From assembly GCA_900553755.1 (NCBI GenBank), contig USEX01000001.1:37669-101668 (forward strand): a stretch of 64,000 nucleotides of DNA, written 5' to 3'. The position numbers and the translations under genes are program-made. The notes under the pieces were generated by a model. It was not told the DNA's origin. It was given only the letters and a program-made list of their open reading frames with translations, and made no database searches. The DNA is from an uncultured Clostridium sp. (GTDB taxonomy: Bacteria; Bacillota; Clostridia; TANB77; CAG-508). This document shows, piece by piece, positions 27,470 through 36,457 of the stretch (position 1 is its first letter; every line of letters starts with the position of its first letter).

Positions 27470-30400
27470 TTAATTTTTAAATTTTTTTAATCCCAAGAAA
27501 ACTAAAACTGCAAGCAATAAGCTTGATATAATTAAAACCTTAATCCAAACTCCAATATTACTATCATCTCCAGTTTTTGGTGTTTCAATTTTTTCGTTTT
27601 CAAATTCAAAACTGTAAATACAATTTTCGTCTTCACTAATTAAGTTGTCATTAATATATACACCTTTGTCATTAATATCAACTTTTACAACTTGTTCGGA
27701 TAAAGAGTATCCTGATGGAGCTTTTATCTCTTTAATGTAATATGTACCATATTTTAATTCTTCAAATAAAGCTGTTCCATCTTCTTTATTAGATTTTACT
27801 TCTTTTATTAGCATTGTACATTCTGGATCTTCATAAATAGCAAATATAAATTTGTCTTTAATAGTTTCTTTAGTTTCAGAATCTATTTTAACTATTTTAA
27901 TGTTTTTTAATATTGGCATATCTTTCATTTCTATTTTTTGAGTTTCTTTTTCAGTTGTAACTATAAATTTTATTTCTTCCGTAATTTCATAACCATAAGG
28001 AGCTGTTGTCTCTCTTAAAATATAAGTTTTACCTTCTTCTAATCCTTTTACTTGATGTGGTTCTTTAGTAGAAATCCACTTATCTATTATATTTCCATCT
28101 TCATCAATTACCTCTAATTCAGCACCCTCAAGCTCATTTCCATTTGTTAAATCGGTTTTAGTAATTTCTACTAATTTATCAATCATAATTATTTTTTGAT
28201 TATTTTTGTCTGTTGTAACTTTAAATTCTATATCAGATGCTTTTACATAGTTTCCTACTGCTAATTCTTCATGTAATTTGTAGGTTTTATTTTCTTCTAA
28301 TCCTGTGACTTTATGAGGTTCTTTTCCAGAAATCCATTCTTCAATTAAATTTCCGTCTTCATCTAATACTTGTAATTTTGCCCCCTCAATTTCTATACCA
28401 GAAATATCTTCTTTTGAAATTTCTACTATTTTATCTATCATTGTTACCTTCTGTATCTCTTTTGTATTTTCTATTGTAAATTTTACGTCTGAAGATATCA
28501 CATAATTCTTTGGTGCTATTTCTTCTTTTAGTATATATTCTTTTCCTATTACAAGACCTTCAATTTTATGTGTATTTTCTGATGAAGTCCAAGTATCTAT
28601 AACATTATTGTCACTATCTAATATTGTAAGCTTAGCTCCTACAAGTTCTCCATTTCCTGTGATATCAGTCTTAGAAAATTCTACAATAGTAGTATCATTA
28701 GAAATATTTAAATCCTCAGTATATACTTTTGTAGTTAGGTCTTTTTGCTCGAATATTATTTCATATTTTTTATCATTTAACACAAGACCATCTAAAGTCT
28801 TTACTTCTACAATCTCATATTTTCCCATTGGGAGATTAGTAATTGTTAATTTTCCATCTTTTGTTAGTTTGTATTTATTTATTTCTTGACCTTTATTATA
28901 GATTATACTGCCATCTGCTTTATCTAAAATGTCTTCTTTAGATAATAGTTTAAATTCGATACCAGATAAGTCTGATATATCAATTAAAGAAGTATCTGCA
29001 TCTTCTCTTAATGCAATAGTTTTATTTAGTTTTATTGTTCCCGTTGGCTGTTTATTTGCTATTACAACTTCTTTTATAAAATCTCCATCTGTATCAGTGT
29101 CGTAATCCTTTACATTTTTTATATCAAATATTACTGCACTATCTAATTGCAAAAAACCATCTGGAACTTTTATTTCTTTTATTTCATAACTACCAACAGG
29201 TAATTTTAAAGGTGTTGTAACTTCTGCACAATTATCATTTTTGCTATTATACGAATTAGTAGGAACTACAATATTGTCGGCATTAGTTGTAAAAGATGTA
29301 TATGTTGTATTTCCAACTTTTTGAGATATAGTTTCACCCTTTTTAAATAATATCTTTTTTGTTGCTCTATCATATATATCCTTAGTAGCTTTTATTTCAA
29401 AAGTTGTTGAATTTAATGTTACATTTTTTTCAGTATTTTTGTCTTTTTTCACAAGTTTAATATATGTTTCTAATTGTTCATTGTTTACTACTAAATGCTT
29501 TGTTTTCTTAGCAATTTCGTTTATTTCTGTTTCATCATCTGTAATGCTGAATGTAAAATCAACTGCTGATTCATAATCTGTTGGTGTTTTTGTTTCTTTT
29601 ACAACAAATTTACCATAAGGCAACTTATTTTGAGTATAGGCGTTTCCATCACTATCAGTTTTAATTACTTCGTATGTTGGTGCTATTGCTTGAGCTTCTG
29701 TGACTCTCTTAATATCAACTCCTACTTTGTTTCCATATTCATCAATTCCATTCCATACTTCAGCATAAGTATAGCCTTGTTGATATGCTTTCTCTACTGC
29801 TGAGTTTAATTTAATTGTAAATTCTGCTCCTTCTAGTCCAGGAGTTTCTCCTGAATTTTCTTTTATACCAGATTTAAAAATGTGAACTCCCATTTCTTTG
29901 ACTTTTTCTAAACTTGTTATAGTATTGTAAATTACTTTTGTATATTGGTCTTTATATGTTAAATTAACCTCATATTCTTTTGAATCTAGCATATATCCTA
30001 AAGGTGCTGTTTCCTCTTTAACCATATATTTTCCTAATGGTAAGTTTGTTATATCTTCAGTTGTTCCTTTTTCATTTATGGTTCTAGTTGCAACTAAATC
30101 TCCAGCTGAAAAGAATTTTTTAGTTTTGGCTTTATTATATATATCTTCTTTTGCATATATTTTATATACTGCTCCATTAAATGAAGCATCTCCTTGTGGT
30201 ATAGAACCTGTTTTTGAATCCTTTTTTACAATAGTTATTGTTGCTGTAGGTTCCTCATCAACAATGTCTTTTACATCTAAATATACAATCTTTGTTGTTT
30301 GGTCTTTATATTTTAAATTTGCATCGTATTCTTTTTCATTTAATAGATATCCTTCTGGTGCACTTGTTTCTTTTACATAGTAATGTCCTAAATGTAAGTT

Positions 30401-31726
30401 TGAAAATCTGACCATTCCTTCATCATCAGTAACGGCTTTTTTTACTAATTCTCCTTTTTTATACCATGTAATTGTACCTGCAACATTTTTTATATCTTCT
30501 TTTGCATATAAAGATATTTCTGCTCCTTTTAGTTTGTCACTTATATTATTTGTTTTATATACTTTTATTTCTCCAATAGGTTCTTCATTGACTATTGCTT
30601 TAGTAGCTATTTGATTTACTTTTACTTCAACATCATAAGAGTTTGTATCTATAAGATAACCATAAGGAACAGATATTTCTTTTATTGTATATGTTCCTTT
30701 TTTTAATTTTTCAATAGTTATTTTACCATTTGTAACAGTTACATCTTTATCATAATCATTTGGACCTCTAACATTAAATACTGCTCCATTTATTAAATCT
30801 CCGTTAGTATTTAATTTTTGTAGTTCTACTTTTCCAAATGATTCAATATTTAATGAAAGATTTAATGTTACTGGATCATTATAATTCATACAATAAAATT
30901 GATTTTGAGCACCTGATGGAAACTCAAAATATACCATTGTGTCATTATCTTCTGTTCCATTCTTTAACATACCCCATTCTAAAAATGTACTGTCAGATAC
31001 TCTATAGTTTTGTAAATCAGTATTTTCATCTACTGAAATAGTCATAGAATTACTTCCATTTTGATGAATAAATCTTATTCCATCTTTTGTATTATCTATT
31101 GTTCCATATTCTGCAAGAACACCATTTAAATCCGTTATAGTTTTACTTTCTCCAGCTTGAATTGTAATTGTTGTACCATTAAAGCTAGGTCTTGTTTCGA
31201 TACTAGCAATTTCACTATTTATTCTGTTTTTAAAATCTACATAGCCTTGTTGCTCGTCTGCTTTAATAAATGTAGCTGTACTTTGTCCAAGTGTTTCCCA
31301 AATGAATTGTTGAGTAAATACATAATCCCATTTAACCCATTTCATATCACTTGCTAAAATTCCACCATCTACGGTATAGCCTCCATTATTTTTATACCAC
31401 CCTAAATAAGCTATTTTACATGCTTTTCTTATGTTTGAATCAGTAGGTGTGTAATAAATTCCATTGTATGATGTACCAGTTTTGAAATCTACTCCATGTT
31501 CTGCACAAAATACTGTTCTTTTTTCTCCTGTTTTTAAATTATTCAATCTTCTAATTAAAACTCCTGTTGTTCCACTAACATTATCTGTTGTTTCCATTCC
31601 TGAAGCATATTGAGCTCCAGACCATGTTCCACTTCCTGATGCAGCAAAAACTGGTTGAACAACATTAAATAATGTAAAGAATAACATTATAGTTGAAATA
31701 ATTTTATTTAATTTCTTTTTTTTCAT
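27470..31726 (-). CDS. Thioester-domain, multi-Cna-B surface adhesin with sortase signal
   Basis: Cell-wall-anchored adhesin of 1418 residues. The signal peptide covers residues 1 to about 28 (ends VVQPVFA). A thioester domain has Cys74 in TVFCAEHG and the partner Gln in FTQQFIW (about 139), the TQxAIW-like motif that can bond covalently to host surfaces. About ten SpaA/Cna-B repeats follow, each ending in a K/E-E-x-x-A/V-P-x-G-Y-type motif (for example KETSAPEGYLL, RETTAPYGYEI); repeats 7-9 are very alike. The C-terminus has TPKTGDD, a hydrophobic helix and a basic tail. The start at 31726 is chosen for GGAGG 5 bases upstream. The element's class B sortase is the likely anchor enzyme. Confidence 0.93.
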   Translation of the reverse strand: MKKKKLNKIISTIMLFFTLFNVVQPVFAASGSGTWSGAQYASGMETTDNVSGTTGVLIRRLNNLKTGEKRTVFCAEHGVDFKTGTSYNGIYYTPTDSNIRKACKIAYLGWYKNNGGYTVDGGILASDMKWVKWDYVFTQQFIWETLGQSTATFIKADEQQGYVDFKNRINSEIASIETRPSFNGTTITIQAGESKTITDLNGVLAEYGTIDNTKDGIRFIHQNGSNSMTISVDENTDLQNYRVSDSTFLEWGMLKNGTEDNDTMVYFEFPSGAQNQFYCMNYNDPVTLNLSLNIESFGKVELQKLNTNGDLINGAVFNVRGPNDYDKDVTVTNGKITIEKLKKGTYTIKEISVPYGYLIDTNSYDVEVKVNQIATKAIVNEEPIGEIKVYKTNNISDKLKGAEISLYAKEDIKNVAGTITWYKKGELVKKAVTDDEGMVRFSNLHLGHYYVKETSAPEGYLLNEKEYDANLKYKDQTTKIVYLDVKDIVDEEPTATITIVKKDSKTGSIPQGDASFNGAVYKIYAKEDIYNKAKTKKFFSAGDLVATRTINEKGTTEDITNLPLGKYMVKEETAPLGYMLDSKEYEVNLTYKDQYTKVIYNTITSLEKVKEMGVHIFKSGIKENSGETPGLEGAEFTIKLNSAVEKAYQQGYTYAEVWNGIDEYGNKVGVDIKRVTEAQAIAPTYEVIKTDSDGNAYTQNKLPYGKFVVKETKTPTDYESAVDFTFSITDDETEINEIAKKTKHLVVNNEQLETYIKLVKKDKNTEKNVTLNSTTFEIKATKDIYDRATKKILFKKGETISQKVGNTTYTSFTTNADNIVVPTNSYNSKNDNCAEVTTPLKLPVGSYEIKEIKVPDGFLQLDSAVIFDIKNVKDYDTDTDGDFIKEVVIANKQPTGTIKLNKTIALREDADTSLIDISDLSGIEFKLLSKEDILDKADGSIIYNKGQEINKYKLTKDGKLTITNLPMGKYEIVEVKTLDGLVLNDKKYEIIFEQKDLTTKVYTEDLNISNDTTIVEFSKTDITGNGELVGAKLTILDSDNNVIDTWTSSENTHKIEGLVIGKEYILKEEIAPKNYVISSDVKFTIENTKEIQKVTMIDKIVEISKEDISGIEIEGAKLQVLDEDGNLIEEWISGKEPHKVTGLEENKTYKLHEELAVGNYVKASDIEFKVTTDKNNQKIIMIDKLVEITKTDLTNGNELEGAELEVIDEDGNIIDKWISTKEPHQVKGLEEGKTYILRETTAPYGYEITEEIKFIVTTEKETQKIEMKDMPILKNIKIVKIDSETKETIKDKFIFAIYEDPECTMLIKEVKSNKEDGTALFEELKYGTYYIKEIKAPSGYSLSEQVVKVDINDKGVYINDNLISEDENCIYSFEFENEKIETPKTGDDSNIGVWIKVLIISSLLLAVLVFLGLKKFKN

Positions 31727-31752
31727 TTTTACCTCCATCTTGAAACAAAAAA

Positions 31753-31775
31753 AGAACAAGCATTTCACTTGTTCT
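31753..31775 (-). terminator. Terminator between exported Cys-rich protein and adhesin
   Basis: AGAACAAG (31753-31760) and CTTGTTCT (31768-31775) are perfect arms, and the minus strand continues with seven T. It lies 27 bases before the adhesin start, so it may act as an attenuator of adhesin expression. Confidence 0.75.
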
Positions 31776-31796
31776 CAAAGTCTCATATATATTATT

Positions 31797-32498
31797 TTAA
31801 TTATAGTAAAGGTTTATAGTCCATTTTCCACAATAAGGACAGCTCCAATCTTCGTATCCATAAGGGCAATTTTTATGATAAGATTCATCGTCTATCTCAA
31901 AATTCTCCCACTTATCTCCCCATATTTTTATAATTGAATTATAATAAGCAACTGCTTCTGACTCATTATTGAACCACTTTCCAGAATTTCCCGTTTCAAC
32001 TTTATGATTATTTCCACTACACTTTGGAGTTTCGTTTTCTTGCTCTATTGTTTCAATTTTCGTTTGCTCCTGCTTTTGTTTTGGCATTTCTTGTTTTTGT
32101 GTATCTTTCGGAATTGTTGTGGTAATAATAGATTCTTCTTTTTCAGATGATAAATTTTCTAGATTCTTATCTTGTGTTTCCTTAATTGTCTGCTTTGGTG
32201 TTACTATTTCCTCTTTTTTAGGTTCTGAAATAGTTATAATTTTTATTTCTTCTCTATCATTCTCATTGTCTATCTTTTCTTGTAAAATATTGTTTTCATC
32301 AATAATTGCATCATTGATTATCTCACTATTTTCAACTAATTCAACATTTTTTGTTTGTCCATCACAAATTATATTCTCATTTGAAACTTCTTGCATATAA
32401 TTTTCTTGATTAGGCTTTTCAAAGCAATTTAGCCCTATTCCAGTCAAAATCATTGTAAAAATTAATCCTGAAGATATTATGATATATTTTAAATTCAT
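31797..32498 (-). CDS. Exported/anchored protein with Cys/His C-terminal domain
   Basis: 233-residue protein with an N-terminal hydrophobic segment (residues 4-24) and a Cys soon after it (GLNCFEKP), which could also be a lipoprotein-like site though the lipobox is poor. A long Glu/Lys/Gln/Thr-rich linker follows. The compact C-terminal domain has KCSGNNHKVETGNSGKWF and CPYGYEDWSCPYCGKW, which likely bind metal. ATG at 32498 is chosen over a GTG too close to GGAG. First gene behind promoter P2. Surface role inferred from the exported layout and the adhesin next door. Confidence 0.65.
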   Translation of the reverse strand: MNLKYIIISSGLIFTMILTGIGLNCFEKPNQENYMQEVSNENIICDGQTKNVELVENSEIINDAIIDENNILQEKIDNENDREEIKIITISEPKKEEIVTPKQTIKETQDKNLENLSSEKEESIITTTIPKDTQKQEMPKQKQEQTKIETIEQENETPKCSGNNHKVETGNSGKWFNNESEAVAYYNSIIKIWGDKWENFEIDDESYHKNCPYGYEDWSCPYCGKWTINLYYN

Positions 32499-32522
32499 AA
32501 AAATCACTCTCCTTCTAATTTC

Positions 32523-32562
32523 ATTTTACTTTGATTCAATGAACCAGACAAATGTGTAAATT
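32523..32562 (-). promoter_or_regulatory. ICE promoter P2 with shared AATTTRCACATTTG motif
   Basis: Minus strand: motif AATTTACACATTTG (32562-32549), -35 TTGTCT (32551-32546), 17-bp spacer, -10 TAAAAT (32528-32523). Precedes the exported protein and adhesin genes. Confidence 0.55.
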
Positions 32563-32703
32563 ATAAAAACATTATTTTACCACCTCGCTTTTATTTATTA
32601 TATATTTTAATTATTATATTACTTTTCAGATAGTATAGATAGTTATATTAAAGGGGATTGTAAGGGGGAACTCTTGGAAAAAGTACACACACTTGTTACA
32701 TAA

Positions 32704-33654
32704 CTATCTTTCCAAAGCTCTTTTTTTGGCTCTTTCTCTCTGATTATGTTCTTGTACACACATAAATATAAAGTCTTCTTTTTCCTGATTAGTTTTTATA
32801 TTTTTGGGAAACTCAGCTTCAAATCTATCTGCATTAAATTTCAACTTTTCAATTTGATTTGGCTTTTCTTGACTCATTAATTCTTCAATTTTATCAGCGT
32901 CCAATTTTCCTTCTTGTTCTAGTTTTTTCATGTGTATTGCTTGTGCTAAGCTTGGAGTAATATCAGAAAATTGCATAACATCTAATAATACATATTGATT
33001 ATCTTCACTTAGATAGGATATTTCAACGGCAGGTCTAAATGCTATTTTCTTTTCATCAACCATGTCTAAAATTTCTGGTATCAGTTCAGTTAGTCTTATG
33101 TATCTTCTAATTTGCTCTCTGCTTTCTCCTGATTCTTCAGCTATCCTTTCTCTTGAAGTCATATTATCAGACTTCTGCACCACTGGTGCCGAAGTTAAAT
33201 CTTTTCTTTCTCCTTGTCTTTTTATTGCTTCTAATTTCATTTTGTAAGCAAAAGCCTTTTCACTTGGCAATACTTCTTCTCTTTGATTTTCATTACTATC
33301 TACCATTAGAATTGTAGCTTCTTCATCTGTTAAGTCCTTAATAATAGCAAGTATATCTTCTTTTCCTGCTAATTCACTTGCTCTTTTTCTTCTATGACCT
33401 GAAATCATTTCATATCTTCCATTTTCCTTTTTTCGAACTATAACTGGTTGTGAAACACCATATTCTTTAATGCTTTCGCTTAATTCTTGCATTTTTTCGT
33501 TATCAACAACTTTATAGGGATGGTTAGGAAAATCATCTATTTCACTTAATGGTATTGGTATAACATATTCTTCTGCATCTCTTTCAGTTTGTGTTGTAAA
33601 CAAATCATCTAGCGATATCTTTGGTAATTCCATTCTTTTGTCTTTGTCTGTCAT
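32704..33654 (-). CDS. parB: ParB-family partition protein
   Basis: DNA-binding partner of ParA for element maintenance. The N-terminal ParB/Spo0J domain (about residues 25-115) has IPLSEIDDFPNHPYK and ISGHRRKRASELAG, the nucleotide-binding patch. A helix-turn-helix region follows (SRERIAEESGESREQIRRYI, about 165-185), then a variable C-terminus. ATG at 33654 fits GGAGG 9 bases upstream and overlaps the end of parA by 50 bases. Confidence 0.9.
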   Translation of the reverse strand: MTDKDKRMELPKISLDDLFTTQTERDAEEYVIPIPLSEIDDFPNHPYKVVDNEKMQELSESIKEYGVSQPVIVRKKENGRYEMISGHRRKRASELAGKEDILAIIKDLTDEEATILMVDSNENQREEVLPSEKAFAYKMKLEAIKRQGERKDLTSAPVVQKSDNMTSRERIAEESGESREQIRRYIRLTELIPEILDMVDEKKIAFRPAVEISYLSEDNQYVLLDVMQFSDITPSLAQAIHMKKLEQEGKLDADKIEELMSQEKPNQIEKLKFNADRFEAEFPKNIKTNQEKEDFIFMCVQEHNQRERAKKRALER

Positions 33655-34432
33655 CTGCCAACACCTCCTTTGCAAATTCTTCATAAGCAGTTGCTACTTT
33701 ACTATTCTTGTCATATTTAAATATACTTTTACCTCTTGATGTAGATTCTGCCGTTTTAACTGCAAGTGGTATTTGAGAGTTATATAATTTTATTGCCTTT
33801 CCATAAGTTTCTTTTAAATCTTGTATGGTTTCTTTTGATAAATTTGTTCTACTATTAACTAATGTAAGCAGAATTCCTCCAACTTCTAAACCTGGATTTA
33901 TTGTTCTTTTAACTCTTGAAACAGTCTTTAACAAGTGTCCCATTCCTTTTGCGGCAAGAAAGTGGTCTTGTACTGGAATAATAACTTTATCACTACAAGC
34001 TAGAGCATTAATAGTTAGCATTCCAAGAGAAGGCATACAATCAATTAAAATATAATCATAATCTTTTTTTACATCACTCAAAATCGTTCTAATTGTTATT
34101 TCTCTACTCATTGCATTTACGAGCATTGCTTCTGTTGCTGAAAGGTCTAAATCTGAAGGTATTAAGTCTATACCTTCATTATTCTTTAAAATCGCTTGTC
34201 TTGTATCAAGTTGTGAATCATAAATTACTGATTCCATTAGTTGAGCTAATGTAGTTTTTAATTCACTTTCATTATATCCCATATATGTAGTTAAGTCTCC
34301 CTGTGGATCAGCATCTACAACTAAAACTTTTTTGCCTTGATTTTTCAGTGCAACACCTAAGTTAAATGTTGTTGTAGTTTTACCAACTCCACCTTTTTGA
34401 TTAGCAATTGCTATAACCTTACAATCAGACAT
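33605..34432 (-). CDS. parA: ParA-family partition ATPase
   Basis: Walker-type ATPase that positions the excised element with ParB. The deviant Walker A is NQKGGVGKTTTTFN (residues 11-24), the A' motif is LVVDADPQGDLT (about 37-48) and Walker B is YDYILIDCMPSLGML (about 124-138). Full length at 275 residues. ATG at 34432 after AAGGAGGTGG. In ICEs ParAB stabilises the circular form. Confidence 0.94.
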   Translation of the reverse strand: MSDCKVIAIANQKGGVGKTTTTFNLGVALKNQGKKVLVVDADPQGDLTTYMGYNESELKTTLAQLMESVIYDSQLDTRQAILKNNEGIDLIPSDLDLSATEAMLVNAMSREITIRTILSDVKKDYDYILIDCMPSLGMLTINALACSDKVIIPVQDHFLAAKGMGHLLKTVSRVKRTINPGLEVGGILLTLVNSRTNLSKETIQDLKETYGKAIKLYNSQIPLAVKTAESTSRGKSIFKYDKNSKVATAYEEFAKEVLADDRQRQKNGITKDIAR

Positions 34433-34433
34433 C

Positions 34434-34892
34434 TTAATCCACCTCCTTAATCAGACCTATATTCTTAGCCTTTATATAAAGTGAACATTTAAGTCTTATA
34501 TCTTCAAACTTGAAATCTTCTTTTGTTAAATTCATGTGTTCACATATAAATTCTTCATCTCTTTTATCTAAATATTTGTATTTTATAATGTAATAACCAA
34601 CTATATCATTTTCATTATAAAGTTCATTTATAAATGAATTGATTAGTTGTCTCCATCTTTTGTATTTATTTATAATTTCATCTTTTTCAAAACGAATTAT
34701 CATATCTTCCAAAGTATTATTTGCTCTATTAATTGCTTTTAAATAAGCTACATTTGTGACTTTAATCTTATCTATCAAATCATCTTTTCTGCTATCAATT
34801 AATTTATCCATATTTTTATAATTGTGTAGCATAAAAGTTATTTCTCTATTTATACTTTTAGGAAGATATATAACATTTTTAATTTTTTCCAT
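34434..34892 (-). CDS. Hypothetical ICE protein, 152 aa (RinA/ArpU-like layout)
   Basis: Helical protein directly before parA. The C-terminal third (YYIIKYKYLDKRDEEFICEH then NLTKEDFKFEDIR) resembles the sigma-region-4-like helix-turn-helix of phage ArpU/RinA transcription activators. The resemblance is weak, so a regulatory role is inference only. ATG at 34892 after GGGAGG. Confidence 0.55.
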   Translation of the reverse strand: MEKIKNVIYLPKSINREITFMLHNYKNMDKLIDSRKDDLIDKIKVTNVAYLKAINRANNTLEDMIIRFEKDEIINKYKRWRQLINSFINELYNENDIVGYYIIKYKYLDKRDEEFICEHMNLTKEDFKFEDIRLKCSLYIKAKNIGLIKEVD

Positions 34893-34911
34893 GTTTACCT
34901 CCCAAATGAAA

Positions 34912-34938
34912 AAAGAGCTGATTATATATCAACTCTTT
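34912..34938 (-). terminator. Hairpin terminator or attenuator before the parAB unit
   Basis: AAAGAGCTGAT (34912-34922) pairs with ATCAACTCTTT (34928-34938) with one G-T wobble; the minus strand continues with T's. It overlaps the stop codon of the 34937-35239 gene and lies 20 bases before the next start region, so it can tune expression of the downstream genes. Confidence 0.65.
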
Positions 34939-35239
34939 ATCTTTCTCTATCTTTTTTCTTCTTCTCTTTATGAATATCCTTTTGAAGTTTCTCATATATT
35001 TCAAATGCTTTGTCACCATCATATTCTTTATCTAAGGTTATTTTACCTCTTTCAATAAATTCTTTTGTAAAAACAAATTTACCTGTATCAGCAAAATTAT
35101 ATCTACCTTGAGTATCTTTTCCAAGATACATTGCAGTTACAGGTATATTTTCATCTTTAAAAAGAGGAATATTAATTGTTACATAATTTCCTGATTCCAA
35201 ATTCTCTAAATAATTAATTGCTTCCTGTTCCTTCATCAT
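34937..35239 (-). CDS. Small ICE protein, 100 aa
   Basis: Unrecognised. A beta-rich first half (GNYVTINIPLFKDENIPVTAMY, GRYNFADTGKFVFT) is followed by a basic helical tail ending KKKDRER. It starts inside the end of the preceding gene (26-base overlap). It resembles small single-domain proteins that open many Tn1549-type elements. Confidence 0.55.
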   Translation of the reverse strand: MMKEQEAINYLENLESGNYVTINIPLFKDENIPVTAMYLGKDTQGRYNFADTGKFVFTKEFIERGKITLDKEYDGDKAFEIYEKLQKDIHKEKKKKDRER

Positions 35240-35804
35240 CCTCGACCTCTTTTCTATTTGTTACCAATTTTTTATCATCTTCTGGTACAAATAAATTATT
35301 AAAATCTTCAAATGCTTTATTAAGGTATTCGTATATTGTAATATCTTCTATATCATCCGTTCCTATTGCATCTAAATCATCATTAAACCAATCATTTATA
35401 TCATCTAAATCAAATATGCAATCTACTGAATTTAATTTATCAACTATATCTATAACAACAGGTATTTCTTTCTTTATAGAATCGTATAAATCTTGATTTG
35501 TAAATATTTCTTCAATCATAACAAGAAATTTATCCTTATCATCAAAACATTCTCTATCAAGTAAACTTATTACATTATTCATTCCTAAAACAAATAAGCT
35601 TGTATTTTTAGAAGTAGAAAATTCTCCTGCATATTCATCTTTAATGCATTCAACATTATTTATTGCATCATTAAATACTGCTGACTTAACAATTAATTTT
35701 TCTAGTTCTTTTCCTATTTTCTCATTTATATTCTTTTCATCTATTTCAAAAGAGTCATCCTCTAATATTGTTTGTAGTTTTGTTTCTAATTTTTTTATAT
35801 TCAT
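35214..35804 (-). CDS. Hypothetical acidic ICE protein, 196 aa
   Basis: Highly acidic, helical cytoplasmic protein with Asp/Glu clusters such as FDLDDINDWFNDDLDAIG. The composition would suit a DNA-mimic anti-restriction protein, but there is no recognisable motif, so this is only a possibility. ATG at 35804 after GAGAGGAGAAAT. Confidence 0.6.
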   Translation of the reverse strand: MNIKKLETKLQTILEDDSFEIDEKNINEKIGKELEKLIVKSAVFNDAINNVECIKDEYAGEFSTSKNTSLFVLGMNNVISLLDRECFDDKDKFLVMIEEIFTNQDLYDSIKKEIPVVIDIVDKLNSVDCIFDLDDINDWFNDDLDAIGTDDIEDITIYEYLNKAFEDFNNLFVPEDDKKLVTNRKEVEDDEGTGSN

Positions 35805-35879
35805 TTATATTTCTCCTCTCAATTAAGAGGCATAACAAAAAGAGCTAGTATATAAATACTAACCAAGATTTAATCATTA

Positions 35880-36044
35880 TTATAACTTCTCAAGAACATC
35901 TAGGTATTTAAGAATAATATCATCAATTATGTCTGTTTCTTCACCTAATTCTATTAGCTTTGTTCTTTTTTCATTTAACGAATTAATAATTACTCGCACC
36001 TCAAAATTATCTAATTTAATATTTCTTTTAAAGGTTTTAAACAT
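35880..36044 (-). CDS. Small ICE leader protein, 54 aa
   Basis: First coding region behind promoter P1. It starts MFKTFKRNIKLDNFEVRVII and is basic at the N-terminus and helical after it, ending VLEKL. The ATG at 36044 has GGAGTG 9 bases upstream. Small size and first position suggest a regulatory or accessory role, but no family is recognised. Confidence 0.6.
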   Translation of the reverse strand: MFKTFKRNIKLDNFEVRVIINSLNEKRTKLIELGEETDIIDDIILKYLDVLEKL

Positions 36045-36078
36045 AAAAAATCACACTCCATTTATCTTTTATAGTAAT

Positions 36079-36118
36079 ATAATAAATACTATTTTTAGAT
36101 AATTCAAATGTGTAAATT
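36079..36118 (-). promoter_or_regulatory. ICE main promoter P1 with shared AATTTRCACATTTG motif
   Basis: Minus strand: motif AATTTACACATTTG (36118-36105), -35 TTGAAT (36107-36102), 17-bp spacer, -10 TATTAT (36084-36079), then the 54-residue gene. This is the best candidate for the start of the leftward ICE transcript. Confidence 0.6.
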
Positions 36119-36168
36119 TGTTATTGGATTTATATTTAAGAATTAAAAATTTTTGATTTAAAAACTAT

Positions 36169-36260
36169 ATCTGAACGCACGATTAGTTTCATTTTGCGTA
36201 ATGTTTATTGTCTTTTTTCAAATCTGAATGCACGATTACTTTGATTTTGTGCAATGTTTT
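36169..36260. repeat. Two 39-bp direct repeats with internal inverted arms
   Basis: Copy 1 (36169-36207) and copy 2 (36222-36260) match at about 34 of 39 positions with a period of 53 bp. Both begin ATCTGAAYGCACGATTA and end with AATGTTT. Each contains a short inverted repeat: ACGCA/TGCGT in copy 1 and TGCAC/GTGCA in copy 2. They lie upstream of P1 and may be partition, replication or excision sites of the ICE. The rest of 36261-36457 shows nothing I recognise. Confidence 0.6.
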
Positions 36261-36457
36261 ATACTCATTATAAATTAGTAGCACTATGCTACCTAACAAT
36301 CTATCATAGCTAATATATATACTAAGTATTTTATTTTGTCAATACTCTTTTATAAAAATTTCTCTACAGGCATTTACAATATACTCCTTATTATAATTCT
36401 AAACATTTTTTATAATCTTCTTTATTCAACCTCAGCGACAACTTACTGCACAAATTA

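Noticed and set aside
27470..31726. CRISPR-like or satellite repeats
   Set aside because: The periodicity is from Cna-B protein repeats with diverged DNA; no spacer-repeat pattern is seen there or elsewhere in the window.
31757..31937. Plus-strand small gene opposite the exported protein
   Set aside because: Antisense to a well-supported gene and without a ribosome binding site.
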